Shown here: one piece after another, positions 47,653 to 59,382 of the stretch
Numbering within the stretch: the stretch's first letter is position 1
Layout: the number at the start of each line of letters is the position of its first letter
Assembly (NCBI GenBank): GCA_017979445.1
Contig: CM030708.1
Coordinates: 28,553,613-28,617,612 of the forward strand
DNA length: 64,000 nt
Reading direction: 5' to 3'
Source: Akebia trifoliata
Taxonomy: Eukaryota > Streptophyta > Magnoliopsida > Ranunculales > Lardizabalaceae
The notes under the pieces: generated by a model
The model's database searches: none
What the model was told of the DNA's origin: nothing
Seen by the model: only the letters and a program-made list of their open reading frames with translations
Translations under genes and position numbers: made by a program

Positions 47653-47658
<6 letters not shown>
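47272..47658. mobile_element. Foldback MITE, TTTTGACAAAATCCTAG arm type
   Basis: GAGTGGCGTTCTTTTGAC start, GTCAAAAGAATGCTACCC end. The most diverged member of the cluster; a half element with similar arms lies at 60.52 kb. Confidence 0.75.
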
Positions 47659-47690
<32 letters not shown>

Positions 47691-47715
47691 CATATAAAAG
47701 AAATATGGAATTCTT

Positions 47716-48208
47716 CGATGTAGAAGAGTCGTCACCGACTTTTACAAAACCAACCTTCGCGATTGGTGATTATGGATGATTATTGAAACTTCTAGAAAGG
47801 TTCGTAGAATACTCTAGAAGAATCCAGAAGCTTCTAGAATGTTTCATAACTACACATTAATAAATTTTTGGAGTGTGTCTAGATGTTTCTTTAGAAAATT
47901 CTAGATTTAGGTAGATTCTAAATAATTCTTGTAACATCTTTCCAAGTCTATAAATAAGGAAGGAGTCCTTATTTGTGAGTAGAATAAGTCAAATGAATGT
48001 GATCACATAGAAATAAGATTTCTAATAAGAGTTTAGTGTTTCTTTTTAACAAGTCCTATGAGGACTTGTGTTATTTGTTTGTAAGGTGATAGTGCTAGAG
48101 TGCAGAGGTGGTGTTGAAATTTTTGTTGGAATTTCTACGAAAAGGAGACATGAAAGACAAGAATCTTCGTAGGGTCACATTCAAAGATTCTTCTAAATGA
48201 CTCAACAA
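47716..48208 (+). mobile_element. Ty1-copia LTR with heat-shock elements
   Basis: A TATAAATA box is at 47949-47956. The LTR ends CTCAACA and is followed two bases later by the initiator-Met tRNA primer site TGGTATCAGAGC (48210-48221). Upstream are alternating nGAAn/nTTCn units: GAAACTTCTAGAA (47785-47797), GAAGCTTCTAGAA (47827-47839) and GAAAATTC (47894-47901), the binding pattern of heat-shock factors, as in the ONSEN (ATCOPIA78) LTR of Arabidopsis. Gag does not follow; sequence after 48230 is RLCK 5'-region DNA, so the element is truncated. The left border is estimated. Confidence 0.65.
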
Positions 48209-48224
48209 TTGGTATCAGAGCTCC

Positions 48225-49213
48225 AACCCTGAAAACTACCTAGAAATTAAGTACTTTTGGATTGATCAAAACTGCGAGACTTTTTTTGTTGTCATCGATT
48301 ATAAGGATATATGTTTTTCTAAGTGGGCAATTTATTATGGAACCATAATTGTAAAAAAATCTTCGAAGTAGTTAGATGTTTTGGTTGCAACTACATATGT
48401 TGCCAGAGTGTCAGAGATAAAATTTGCCTCTCTCCAAACATGACAAATTTTCTAGTTCTGAGAAAATAAAGAAAGTTTAGAGAGAAAAATGTTAGGTTTC
48501 TCCTAATCTTCATAGCCTTTCCTTTGTTAAAGAGAGAGAGTGTATTTTCTTATATGATAAGAGAGAGGGTATTGTCAATTGTGCTCTCCTTATTTTATAG
48601 AGAAAGAGTTGTATTTCTTTTGCAATAGTAAAATCCTTCTACAGTTTGCCCTTAGTTTTTACTCCAATTTTTGGAGATTTTCCACGTTAAATTTTGGTAT
48701 TCATCATTGTCATTTTTCTTTCTTTTCTACTTCAGTTGTAATTGTATGGCCCGTACCACAACTTTCTAACACCAACTACATTGAAAAATCAAGAAGGAGC
48801 TGCTCTAAAATCTCCTTTGTTATCTCTCAATATTCCTTCTCACAACCAGAAAAACCTGGATTTTTCTTTGACCTTTCACTTTCAAAATTTTATTTTTTCA
48901 ACATTCAAACATCAAGAAGAAGACTATGGATTTTGGAGAGGTTGAAGATGATAGGTTTTGGAAAGAAACCCAAAGACATATTTTGTTTGATCTCCGAAAT
49001 TTTAACAAAATTTTCTTGAATTTATCCGAATCAAACCCTCACCAAATCCAAACTTTGTTACCATGCCCTTTAATAAAACTAATAAAAACCGTGAATTATT
49101 TTTATCCCCTCATGTAAGGATTAATTAGAAATTGGAAAAGATATAGATAAGTTAGAATAAGAGGGTAATGCCATTTATTGAGAGAGAAGTTTTTTGCTCA
49201 CAAGAAAGTCAAC
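48225..49213. other. Non-coding, with an RLCK 5'-region remnant
   Basis: CTACCTAGAAATTAAGTAC (48235) matches the upstream regions of copies A (about 9853) and E (about 62411). The open frame 48579-49019 has no recognisable domain and is unlikely to be a gene. Confidence 0.4.
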
Positions 49214-51108
49214 CCGGGATTTCACCAATCCCAACCAATAGCATGAAGCCGAGGGTATCCAAGGACACCGTTCTGGATCCCTACTCTTTATGAAATTACT
49301 CATGTTAGGGAAGCGATTAATTAATACACACGACTTTGTGCCATTGGTTGATCTGGATTGAGTTTCTTGTAAGCAAAAAATTTCTCTCATTGACTAGTTC
49401 TTAGAAAGATGGAGATAGGTTGGGAAGGTAAAGATGAGTTAAACTACTTTGTCGATGGTTACCTATGTCTAAGTAGTCTTACGCATATTGTTAAATTGTA
49501 TTAGAAGTGAATTATTAAGTAACATTAGGATTAGCAATTAAGTATATAAGTCCCAATTATTAGGAGTGTGTGAGAATAATGGAATGTAATGACACAAAGA
49601 TCAATCTCCAAGGGTTAGCGACATGGCCAAGACCACATCTTAGGAAGCAGAGGACTTAAACTCGAATTCCTCCTTAGGGATTTATCCTAGAAATTGGCTA
49701 GTGCATGTTTTGGGGGGATATATAATATGAATCAATAATAAGGATTTGAGATAGAGCAACGTTCTATTGACTCAAGCCAGCTTTGAAACAATGATATTTG
49801 AAATTTAATAAAATTGATGACAAGCCCCCTTGACCTCAGCCTACTCTAATAGACTAATGAAAATGACTTAAATGCCCTCATCTTCAACTTGCATGTTGCA
49901 GCCAAAAACTCCTGATTTTCGTTCTTAGAACCAGGCATCCTTAACATTTTGGGTGAAACTTTTTCCCTTCATCCTCTAACTTAAGAATCTATCTACTTCA
50001 GCCTTCAAACATCAACGAACCACGTTAAAAGCTGTGTGTTTATTTCTATTTCTTTCTAGTTTCTCTTTTCGTATTATTCATCATTATTGCCGCACGAAGC
50101 ACAACAGTTGTTCTCTTTAAGACATTGTTCGCCTCTACAAAACTTTAATTGTAAGTAAAAACTCTGATGGTACGCCCGCAGGATACAACCATACAATCTC
50201 ATCTTCAATCCATGGTTTTTAGCATCACCTTAACTAACCCCTTATAGAAAACCTTGCTACAAAATTTTCAATGTCTTTTACTTGTCAAAAATCCTGTTTT
50301 GTTATTAATGTTTGAAGGCTGAAGTAGATAGATTCTTAAGTTAGAGGATGAAGGGAAAAAGTTTCACCCAAAATGTTAAGGATGCCTGGTTCTAAGAACG
50401 AAAATCAGGAGTTTTTGGCTGCAACATGCAAGTTGAAGATGAGGGCATTTAAGTCATTTTCATGAGTCTATTAGAGTAGGCTGAAGTCAAGCGGGCTTGT
50501 CATCAATTTTATTAAATTTCAAATATCATTGTTTCAAAGCTGGCTTGAGTCAATAGAACGTTGCTCTATCTCAAATCCTTATTATTGATTCATATATTAT
50601 ATATCCCCCCAAAACATGCACTAGCCAATTTCTAGGATAAATCCCTAAGGAGGAATTCGAGTTTAAGTCCTCTGCTTCCTAAGATGTGGTCTTGGCCATG
50701 TCGCTAACCCTTGGAGATTGATCTTTGTGTCATTACATTCCATTATTCTTACACACTCCTAATAATTGGGACTTATATCCTTAATTGCTAATCCTAATGT
50801 TACTTAATAATTCACTTTTAATACAATTTAACAATATGCGTAAGACTACTTAGACATAGGTAACCATCTACAAAGTAGTTTAACTCATCTTTACCTTCCC
50901 AACCTATTTCCATCTTTCTAAGAACTAGTCGATGAGAGAAATTTTTTGCTTACAAGAAACTCAATCTAGATCAACCAATGGCACAAAGTCGTGTGTATTA
51001 ATTAATCGCTTCCCTAACATGAGTAATTTCATAAAGAGTAGGGATCCAGAACGGTGTCCCTGGATACCCACAGCTTCATGCTATTGGTTGGGATTGGTGA
51101 AATCCCGG
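49214..51108. mobile_element. Foldback element with about 800-bp arms
   Basis: The left arm 49214-50012 and right arm 50308-51108 are near-identical inverted copies around a spacer of about 295 bp. Ends CCGGGATTTCACCAATCCC and inverse. The mirrored frames containing SRSTNGTKSCVLINRFPN in both arms are arm sequence read twice. No transposase. No clear target duplication seen. It ends about 285 bp downstream of the stop of kinase E. Confidence 0.8.
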
Positions 51109-51393
51109 CTTAACGCCGGCATCTGCCTATATTATTTATATACATGTTCCACTCAATATGAGCCACATATATCAACAACAACCTAATCCATGCCTCAACC
51201 CAATTCATCTTCAATTTTTTTAGAGGTTGTATTCAACATTTAATTCACAAGTAATTATTTGAAAAGACATCAAGGCACTACAAAAGTTCATTTGCACCAT
51301 ATCCAACAAGATCTCCGGTTGCTTTCTTCGCTTGAACTTGAATCCCATTCTATGGCTTCAGCAACAACTCTTTGGCATTCATCCGAGCTATCT

Positions 51394-54300
51394 TCATCTA
51401 GCTTTGCTTGAAATTTTATCCGATGAAGATAGAGACAAAACAGGAAGAGACGCAGAGCCCCCCTCATCGGCTGGGGCCACTGCTAGGAAACTTAATGCAA
51501 TTGCAACATCGCTAATCAAGGGACGTAATGTAACTTCCTCTTGGAGACACATGGCTGCAACAACGAGCGCTTGATTCAAACTTCTTATTGAGAAGTCCCC
51601 TTCAAGAAGAGGATCTACCATTTGAGGGAACTTGTTTCGGTCCTTGAAAAGTGGTCGTGCCTGTTTAATTAACAAAATAACAACATTGACACCGTAAAGA
51701 AATGATTTTTTGTCACAGTTTCAATCAACTCGAATATAAACTAGACATGAAAGCATTGTTGGACTCGGATAGAACAATAGCTTTTATTCAAATTCCAATT
51801 CATGGAAAATCAAATCTGTGATGGTTCACATTCAAGCAAGGAGAAACAGAAAAGTAAAGAGCAAGGAAGAAAATTACCCAAGAAATTAAATTTTGTTCTA
51901 TAATTGGCCTCTTGGTGTCGATGGCCTTTCGCCCTGTGATTAGCTCTAGTAAAACAACTCCAAAACTATAAATATCCGATTTCATGGTCAGCTGACCTGT
52001 TAGTGCATACTCCGGGGCACAATACCCAAATGTCCCCACCACTCTCGATGATAGAAGAGTCTTCTCTCCAGTAGGATCAAGATGGGCAAGCCCGAAATTA
52101 GAGAGTTTTGGATTGAACCCTTCGTCCAACAAAATGTTTGACGATTTCAGATCACTATGTATAACAGGTGGGTTGGCATTGTTGTGCAAATATTCCAGAC
52201 CTTTAGCGGCTCCTGCTGCTATTTTCATTCTTGTATACCAACCTAACGGCTTCTGGTCCGGTTCAAGATCTACAAACAAATATTAGACACGTATTGAAAT
52301 ATGTGGCGTGTATTGAATTATTCAAAATTCGAAGGAAGATTATTACTTAGAAAATGTTTCCTTGGATGAAATATCGTGAAATCAAAAGATTTAGTATAAT
52401 TGACATACCTAGAAGATGATTTTCTAGAGACCCAAATGGCATATACTCATAAACCAAAAGCCTCTGATCTCCATCAGCACAATATCCAATGAGATTAACT
52501 AGATTTTGATGGTGAAGAAGACCTAACATTAAAACTTCAACAAGAAATTCTCTGTTTCCTTGGAACCCTTTTCTGTCAAGTAGCTTAATAGGTTCAAGCT
52601 GATCATAATGAACCGAAATCAGTCCTAATTTTCTTTCAATTATTCCAAGAAGAAAAAGAAGGTAGTCTCAGTTTATAGTAGCTTAGTCTTCATTTACCTT
52701 CCCACCATTCTCAAGATACCCCTTGTAGACTCTTCCAAACCTGCCTTCTTCCAATACACATTTTGGTTGAAAATTCTTTGTTGCTGAGGTGACCTCACTA
52801 AAGGTGAATCTTTTCACTGCAATATTTCCATTAAGTTCTTAAAACATCGAATACATTTAATATCTTTCATACTAATTCCCAATAATTTTATCAAATTGAT
52901 CTTATTAATAGCCAATTCCAGTAAGAAAGATCATATCCAAGAGCCTTACAAACTGAGAAGAATGAAACTAGGGGAAAGAAACAAAAGGTTGCCTACTAAG
53001 CTTTGAAAATTAAACTAAAGTAGGCAAATCCAATTGCTACAATGGAATAAACAGAAAGCCACATAAGTCTAGTCTCTTTTCTCATATAATAAATTTCTTC
53101 TCACTGAAATAAACATATAAATCAAACTTTTTTGGAATATTTACGAAAACGTGATAAACTTTTGACGAATCTACGATTCTGGCTTACTGTTCATTTTAAT
53201 AACCAAAACATGAACTGTAATAAATTCGGAGGTTTTAAAGTTGAGAAATTTATCAAAATGGACAACTTTTCAAACTTAATTACCAAAACGGAGCACTATA
53301 CATCTTAGTTACCAAAATGGTAATTTACTGTTTTGGTAAATATGTTATTTTATCGTAACTGTACAAATAGTCATTTCTACATTTTTGCTACCGAATATAC
53401 CCTTTTTATCAGAAGAATCCTTCCAATATGAGATCAAAATGTATTTTATACAATGTCAAAAGAAGCCTTCTGACATGAGATTAGAATGCATCCTTCTGAC
53501 ATTGTATAAAATATATTTCGATCTCATGTCAAAAGGATCCATTTGATTTGTATAAAATACATTCTAATCTCATGTCAGAAGGTTCCTTCTAACATTTTAT
53601 AACATGCATTCTGATCTCATGTCAGAAGTATCCTTCTGACAACAAGGTTATTTTCAATACCAAAAATATGGAAATTTTTATTTTTATTGTTTTGGTAAAA
53701 TAAAATATTTACCAAAATGGTAATTGATATGTCATGCATGTTTTGGTAAATTTTCCTTTAAAGTAATTATTTCGCAGGTTTAACATGACAATTTCTCAGG
53801 TTTAAAGTGACTATCTTACTAAAAATAGCAAAACCTATGAGATAGTCACTGTAAACCTGCGAAATCATCACTTGAAAAACTTGTGATCACATTGTTCAAG
53901 TTTTGAAAATTAAAATGAATAGTTAGTTAGATTCAGAATTTCATATCTAATAAAAGATATGATTTGTGTTTGCACCAAAACAAACATGGATTAATGGTGT
54001 AGTGAAAGTAGATATGAACACATTGAATTAATAGAAGACAAATCTAGAAAGGAAAAAAAAAAGGTCAATGGAAAAAATATTGGGACATTCTATTGGCACC
54101 CCAACTTTTACTTATCACACCCCAGATAGTTAAATTATTTATCACACCCTAACTAAAAATTAAGACAAATCCTTAACACAAGAAACTAAGATTTCCATAT
54201 CAAAATTTTCTCATAATACTTGCACAAGGTAAAAAGAAGTCATGAATTGCCACTATCGACAATAATCCATCAAAAAGAACAAGTTAACGTCAATTATATG

Positions 54301-57300
54301 AATCTCATGTTCTTCACTCTACATATCTCTTCGTCAAAGAGAAGAAAATATTCAGAACTAACTTCTTTGCTAAAGTTAGAGATTGATATTCTCACCCTAT
54401 TTTTTTTCCTAATTTAGTTGGGGTGTAATAAGTAAAAGTAAGGATGCCAATAGAAGTTATCAAATTATTTTTTCTTCAGCTGACCCAAAAAAATTTATAA
54501 AAGGCTTTGATGATTATTCTCATCCATATAAGCAAACCAATTACTCACTTAGCGGTGCAATGGATCTTGTTGGAAAAGTTGGAAACTGCAAGTCTGAGAA
54601 ACATGAAAAGCAAGTTATGAGTCGATAAACCAATAAATTCTTTTTGAACTATTTGATAAAGATTTTATATCTTCAATGGCCCAGAAGCTTGTAAGGAGAG
54701 AGATAAGGCAAGTTGTGTCCAATGTGAGACTAAACTCAACACGCCCTCACACGTGTGGACCGGACTTGGTCAAAGCACGTGGAGATATGAACTGGGTGAC
54801 GTGGAGGAGAGGAAGACCTGCTCTATTACCATAATAAGTTTGGGGGTCAAACTCAAAACCAATTGGCAATGAACAGAAAGGCCCAGGAGTTTATAACAAG
54901 AGAGACAAGGCAATTTGTGTCCGAGATGAGAATAAACTCAACACTAAAAAATTAAATCAAAAACAATTTTCTTCTTCACCTCACCATTTGAACCTTTACA
55001 ATTTTAATTACAACATGCTGATATTTTAGTATAAAACTTTATTTGATTTGAAAGGGAAAAAAAATTCCCTCTTCTTGGAGTTGTCTTTTAGTGAATAAGG
55101 ATGTGTTTGGATTGAGAGAAATGGAGAGAAGAGAAAATAAATGAGTTTCTCTCCAGTTTGAATTGTTAAGTGGGGAGAGAAGAGGAGAGAAAAAAAAAGA
55201 TGGGTTTTCTTTCTCCCCAAAAGTGGAGAGAAGATGAGAGAAATGAAGAGAAACCCTTTCAAATATTTTATAATGCCAACTCTGCCCCCAGATCTCTTTT
55301 AAGATATTTTAAAATTCTAAAGTTGTCTCAAGTTCTCTCCTGTTTAAGAGAAGAGAAACTCAATTTCTCTCCACCGTATTTGGATTTACAATAGAGATTT
55401 GGGGATAATTTTGAAATTTTAAAATGTCTTAAAAGAGATCTAAGGGCAGAGTTGGAATTATAAAAAAAATTTAAAAGGCTTTCTCTCCACTTTTGGAGCG
55501 AAAGAAAACTCACTTGTTTTTCTCTACTCTTCTCTCCAATTCTTTTCTCTTCACTCCCCACTTAACAATTCAAACAAGAGGAATGGAGAGAAACTCATTT
55601 ATTTTCTCCTCTTCTCTTCTCTTCTCCCCACTTCACTCAAACAAAACACAGCCTAAGGCTTCATCAGGGAAAGTTAAATTTGAGTTTTTGAATCTTTCAT
55701 TGATTGCATATTTTCCTCTTTCAAGTTTTAGTCCCACATCAATTGAAAAGAAATCTTTCAATGATTTTTTAACAGTGATTTATATTTACTAGCTAGATTT
55801 GATGGTTTTCTTTATTGATGATTCCAGCCATTAATTTGATCGATATATATTGCTAGTTAGGCAGTTCTTTCTTTCCCTTTTTATTATTATTATTTTTTTT
55901 TATGTTTTCGATGATTAGACTCGACAAGTTGATTCAATAGAGTTTGTGCCCGAGTCATTGTGAAATCCAACTGAGTCGACTTGACCAACCAAGTTCTATA
56001 CATTACTATATAATATTGTTTCTTCAGCCAACCAAAACAAATTTAGGGAAGGCTTTGACGATGATTCTCTTCCATATATGCTAAGGCAAGCAATTACTCA
56101 CCAAACAGTGCAATAGATTCTTTAGGAGAAGCTGGTGGCGATTGCAATACGTTCTTCTCATGGGCTGAGAAACACAAAAAGTAACCTATAAAAATTTATT
56201 GATTTGAAAGGGAGAGAGTTTTTCTTTTAGTAAACTTCTATTGAAAAAAACAGATTTGAATTTCTTCTTCAAGTTTTAGTCCCATACGGATAGAAGAGAA
56301 ATAGTTGTATTTTATACTTGGATTGGGCCTGTTATCGAACGGACCTTTCACTGTCCAAACCTGATCCATTAATGGGCTGACCGGGCTAAAATCTGACCCC
56401 TTCACAGCCCATTTGATTGAAGGTATATATATATAGGGTCCCATTCAGCATCAAACATTTTGGCGAAAATTTAAGCCAATCATTTTTGTCCTACATGAGT
56501 TAGAAGTTTTGGAATGGGCTGATTTTTGGTGAGGATGATGAAAAAACTTCTAGCCCCATGTTTACAAGTTGAAAAATCGTGGACCGTCCATTTTTTGTAA
56601 GCCATTTTTTATGGGGTTAGAAGTTTTGGAATGGGCTGATTTTTGGTGATGATGATCTCCTCACCGTAGAGATCATCCTCACCAAAAATCAGCCAATTCC
56701 AAAAACTTCTAACCCATGTTTTGAAAAATGTTTTGCCAAAATGTTTGGTGCTGAACATTTCTATATATATATATATATATGAGTAAAATGCACATACGTT
56801 GCATGTGAACTATTAAAAATTATATTAATTTTTTATAATATTTTATAAATAAAAAAATTAACTTATTTCTAAATGATAAACACTTATTCTAATCTTTGAA
56901 GTACTTGGTAATTGTATCTTTCTATTTATATTTCTTTAGACATCTTTTCTTATTATTTATTTTATTATTAAAAAATAATAATAAATTAATCTATGAATTG
57001 CACACATTTGTATCGAACTAGTGCGTTTGATACATATGATCTAAAGCAGGGGTGGAGTTAGGATTTTTTTTGTAGGGGGGCAAATTATAATTATACTTAA
57101 TGGTGAGGTTCTAGATCTTGAAGATGACTTGTTTTTGGGGACAAAACTCAAATGTTTTTAATTGTAATTAGAATAACAAACATCTGAACAACTCCAAACG
57201 CATTCAAATATCCAAAATAAAATATCATAAAAAAAAATTGGAAATCAAAGAAAAACGGAGATTTAGAATAGATGAAACTACAAACCTCTTAGTGTCGCTG

Positions 57301-59382
57301 ATTTCAGATTTTTATTCAAATTTAAGGATCTAATTGACATGGCGAAGAACTCATCTTGGGAAAATCTGTTCTGCGAATCAATTTTTGCTCTTTTGTCTAT
57401 GTATGAGCAAGAAACCAAAAACAAATTGTAACCACATAACCTTTGTAGCATTTAAAAAAATATATAAAAAATAAAAATAACAACAACAAAAAAAAAAAGA
57501 TAGAAACTTATTTTGAAGTTAGATAACTTCTGAAGAATCAAAACCCCATTATTCTCTCTTCCTCTTCCTTTCCCATTGACTTCCACATGAATACTCGACA
57601 ATAAAACTCTCAAAACTACTGAAAAATTATTAAGCTGTAGAAGACTTTGAATATCTCTTGTTTTAGGAACAAAAATCATGAATTTTTTGTTATAAGCTGA
57701 AAAAATGGATGTTTAGGGTTTTTTTTTAGTCTAAAGAAGAAGAACAAGGTCAAAGTGGGGCATGTCATTAGTTTGAAAACCAGGGGTATCTCAAATGTTG
57801 ACCATTTTAATATGAGAGTTGTTATTGGCACCCCAACTTTTACTTATTACACCTCAATTAAAAAATTAAAAATTTAGTCAAAGGTTGAGAATAAGTAAAA
57901 GTTGTGTGCCAATAGAAACTCCCTTTCTCTTTTTTTTGTTTATATTTTTGTTTTGCTAGATTTAGGATTTTATATAAGCCTACTCATGATTGTAAACAAT
58001 TGCCTAAGTTATTTGAATGTATTATAATGCTTTCTAGTGGTAAAGTAATAACTTGAACCCAACTTTTGTAATGTTTGAATAGTGTATTTTAATATTTAAT
58101 TAAAGTGGGATAATAATTTAAGAAATTAGGGTGTAATAAGTTTAATTTGAGGTGCCAATAAAAACTCTCTCTATCAAAGGAGTGCCCAAATCACCCAAAA
58201 GTTTTGAAAAGGTGGCGTACAACTCACAACAATGTCAAAGGGGGGCTTTGTATAACTTGAACATGAGGATTCTCAAATAATCAACAAATTATAGGGTATT
58301 TAACCCTGTCAAAAAAATAAAAAAGAGGGGGCAACTGTCAGTACCCTTGACGCCTTTCTAGCTCGGCCACTAATCTAAAGCATATGTAAATCGCTAGCAT
58401 GAACATAAGTTTAAATTTCTTCATGATAATTAAGCATCATTACATTTTGCCTCAACATGACCGTTGTAAATATACTTATCTTTGTTGAGGCTGTCCATCA
58501 ACATGACTGTTATTAGGATGTTAGGGATTCCTAAGAAAATTGCATCTCTAGGAAAAAGAGTATTAATCACTAGAATATCAGTACTGATCTCTAGGAAAAA
58601 GTGTACCCTAGATCCCCAGCTCAATTGTTTATAGTGTGTTTGTGTATGTGCGATAGAGAGACCACTTCAATCATAATTTTTTCATCATTACCCTTCAATC
58701 CCAACCTCTTTTCACTCTCCCATCATTTCCCTTAAACCCCAATCTATGATGTCCTAATTGCCCTCCATAACAACCACTATGCAAGAACCCTATTTCTTCA
58801 AATTTGATTTCTTTTTAGGCAAAAATACCTATCTTCTCTATTTCTCAAAGACTCAAACTCATAATAAGTTAAACTTATTTTCTAAATTCTAACTTTTTTT
58901 TTTTTTTTTTGATTCAATATCTTGGTTGTCTCTTCCTCAATTGAGATAGCGCGGTCTCATCCATGAACGAGATCTAGGCGACGTGAAATTATACTGAGAT
59001 TTGAAATTATGGGCATGACTTGGTATGCCTAAATTAATCTAAATGAAGAAATCATACCTTCCATGTTGTCTTCTTGAACATAGTGATTGAGGTCAACTCC
59101 ACTGTTCACTTTTAAACTATATGTGTTGTGTTCCCAAACATAGTGATTGTGATCAAACCCAGAGTTTGCTGTAACATTATCTGTGTTTAGTTCTTGGATA
59201 TGAAGGCGGGTCGCGCCTAATCCATTACTGTTGACCGTACGATTAATATATGTGTCGAGCTCCCGATGATCAATATGGTGGTTCAAGCCAAATCCACTGT
59301 TGGTTGGAAGATTATTTGCATTTTGCTCATCCTGAATATAGTGGTTCAAGCCAAATACACTATTGGTCGGAGGACGGTCCAT
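51394..59382 (-). CDS. RLCK-VII pseudokinase E with NSGFGLNH repeat head
   Basis: Seven exons with GT-AG borders and compatible phases: 59382-59058, 56164-56102, 54593-54549, 52837-52698, 52598-52409, 52269-51878, 51660-51394; 473 residues, no stops (452 if the second exon is skipped). Residues 1-108 carry four to five [12 protein letters not shown] repeats. The kinase part is PBL27-like with the same exon lengths as kinase C, but the glycine loop reads EEGRFG (174-179), HRD is HSD (292-294) and DFG is NFG (312-314); lysine 196 and APE remain. Loss of the metal-binding Asp predicts little or no phosphotransfer, so it may act as a decoy or scaffold, or be an early pseudogene. No MGxC acylation signal. 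The frame has survived although large introns (2.9 and 1.5 kb) took MITE insertions. Confidence 0.75.
53151..53942. mobile_element. Expanded MITE with nested palindromic repeats
   Basis: Outer arms belong to the TGTTCATTTTAATTA family. Inside, 53410-53640 holds about six copies in both orientations of CTTCTGACATGAGATTAGAA. It lies in an intron of kinase E. Confidence 0.65.
54089..54458. mobile_element. MITE with TATTGGCACCCCAACTTTTA ends
   Basis: Left end CTATTGGCACCCCAAC, right end GATGCCAATAG, with a GGTGTAATAAGTAAAAGT inner arm. The same termini occur at 57.8 kb and inside the long-TIR elements at 10.5, 11.5, 23.3 and 24.3 kb. Confidence 0.6.
54549..54593 (-). other. Exon 2b of kinase E (duplicated exon type)
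   Basis: 45 nt between TTTCTCAG and GTGAGTAATTGG, phase 1-1: [14 protein letters not shown]. It corresponds to the C-terminal half of kinase C exon 2 ([16 protein letters not shown]). Confidence 0.55.
55099..55652. mobile_element. PIF/Harbinger-type (Tourist-like) hairpin MITE
   Basis: Ends GGATGTGTTTGGATTGAG and CTCAAACAAAACACAGCC, flanked by TAA on both sides, the target size and sequence of PIF/Harbinger elements. Whole-length palindrome of GA/TC-rich arms. Confidence 0.7.
56102..56164 (-). other. Exon 2a of kinase E
   Basis: 63 nt between GTTTCTCAG and GTGAGTAATTGC, phase 1-1: [20 protein letters not shown]. Flanks are nearly identical to those of exon 2 of kinase C (GGTGAGTAATTG), so it is the true orthologous exon. 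Confidence 0.6.
56436..56761. mobile_element. Foldback MITE with one deleted hairpin
   Basis: GGGTCCCATTCAGCATCAAA start, GGTGCTGAACATTTC end, flanked by (TA)n. The return strand of hairpin 1 is missing (GAGGATGATGAAAAAAC). It lies in intron 1 of kinase E. Confidence 0.8.
56780..57810. other. Intron DNA without features
   Basis: AT-rich, no repeats or frames that I can support. Confidence 0.4.
57814..58170. mobile_element. MITE with TATTGGCACCCCAACTTTTA ends
   Basis: GAGAGTTGTTATTGGCACC left, GGTGCCAATAAAAACTCTC right. It contains an inner inverted copy at 57895-57920, so one unit may be nested in another. Confidence 0.6.

Noticed and set aside
48579..49019. 146-codon plus-strand frame
   Set aside because: Long for the region, but no domain, no splice context, biased Ser/Phe composition, and overlapping frames are also open; kept as non-coding.
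49175..51186. Conserved frame with SRSTNGTKSCVLINRF seen twice
   Set aside because: The two copies are the two arms of one foldback element; conservation reflects the inverted repeat and not protein constraint.
55026..55792. Frames of 74-99 codons on both strands
   Set aside because: They lie in the GA/TC-rich arms of a Tourist-like hairpin MITE.
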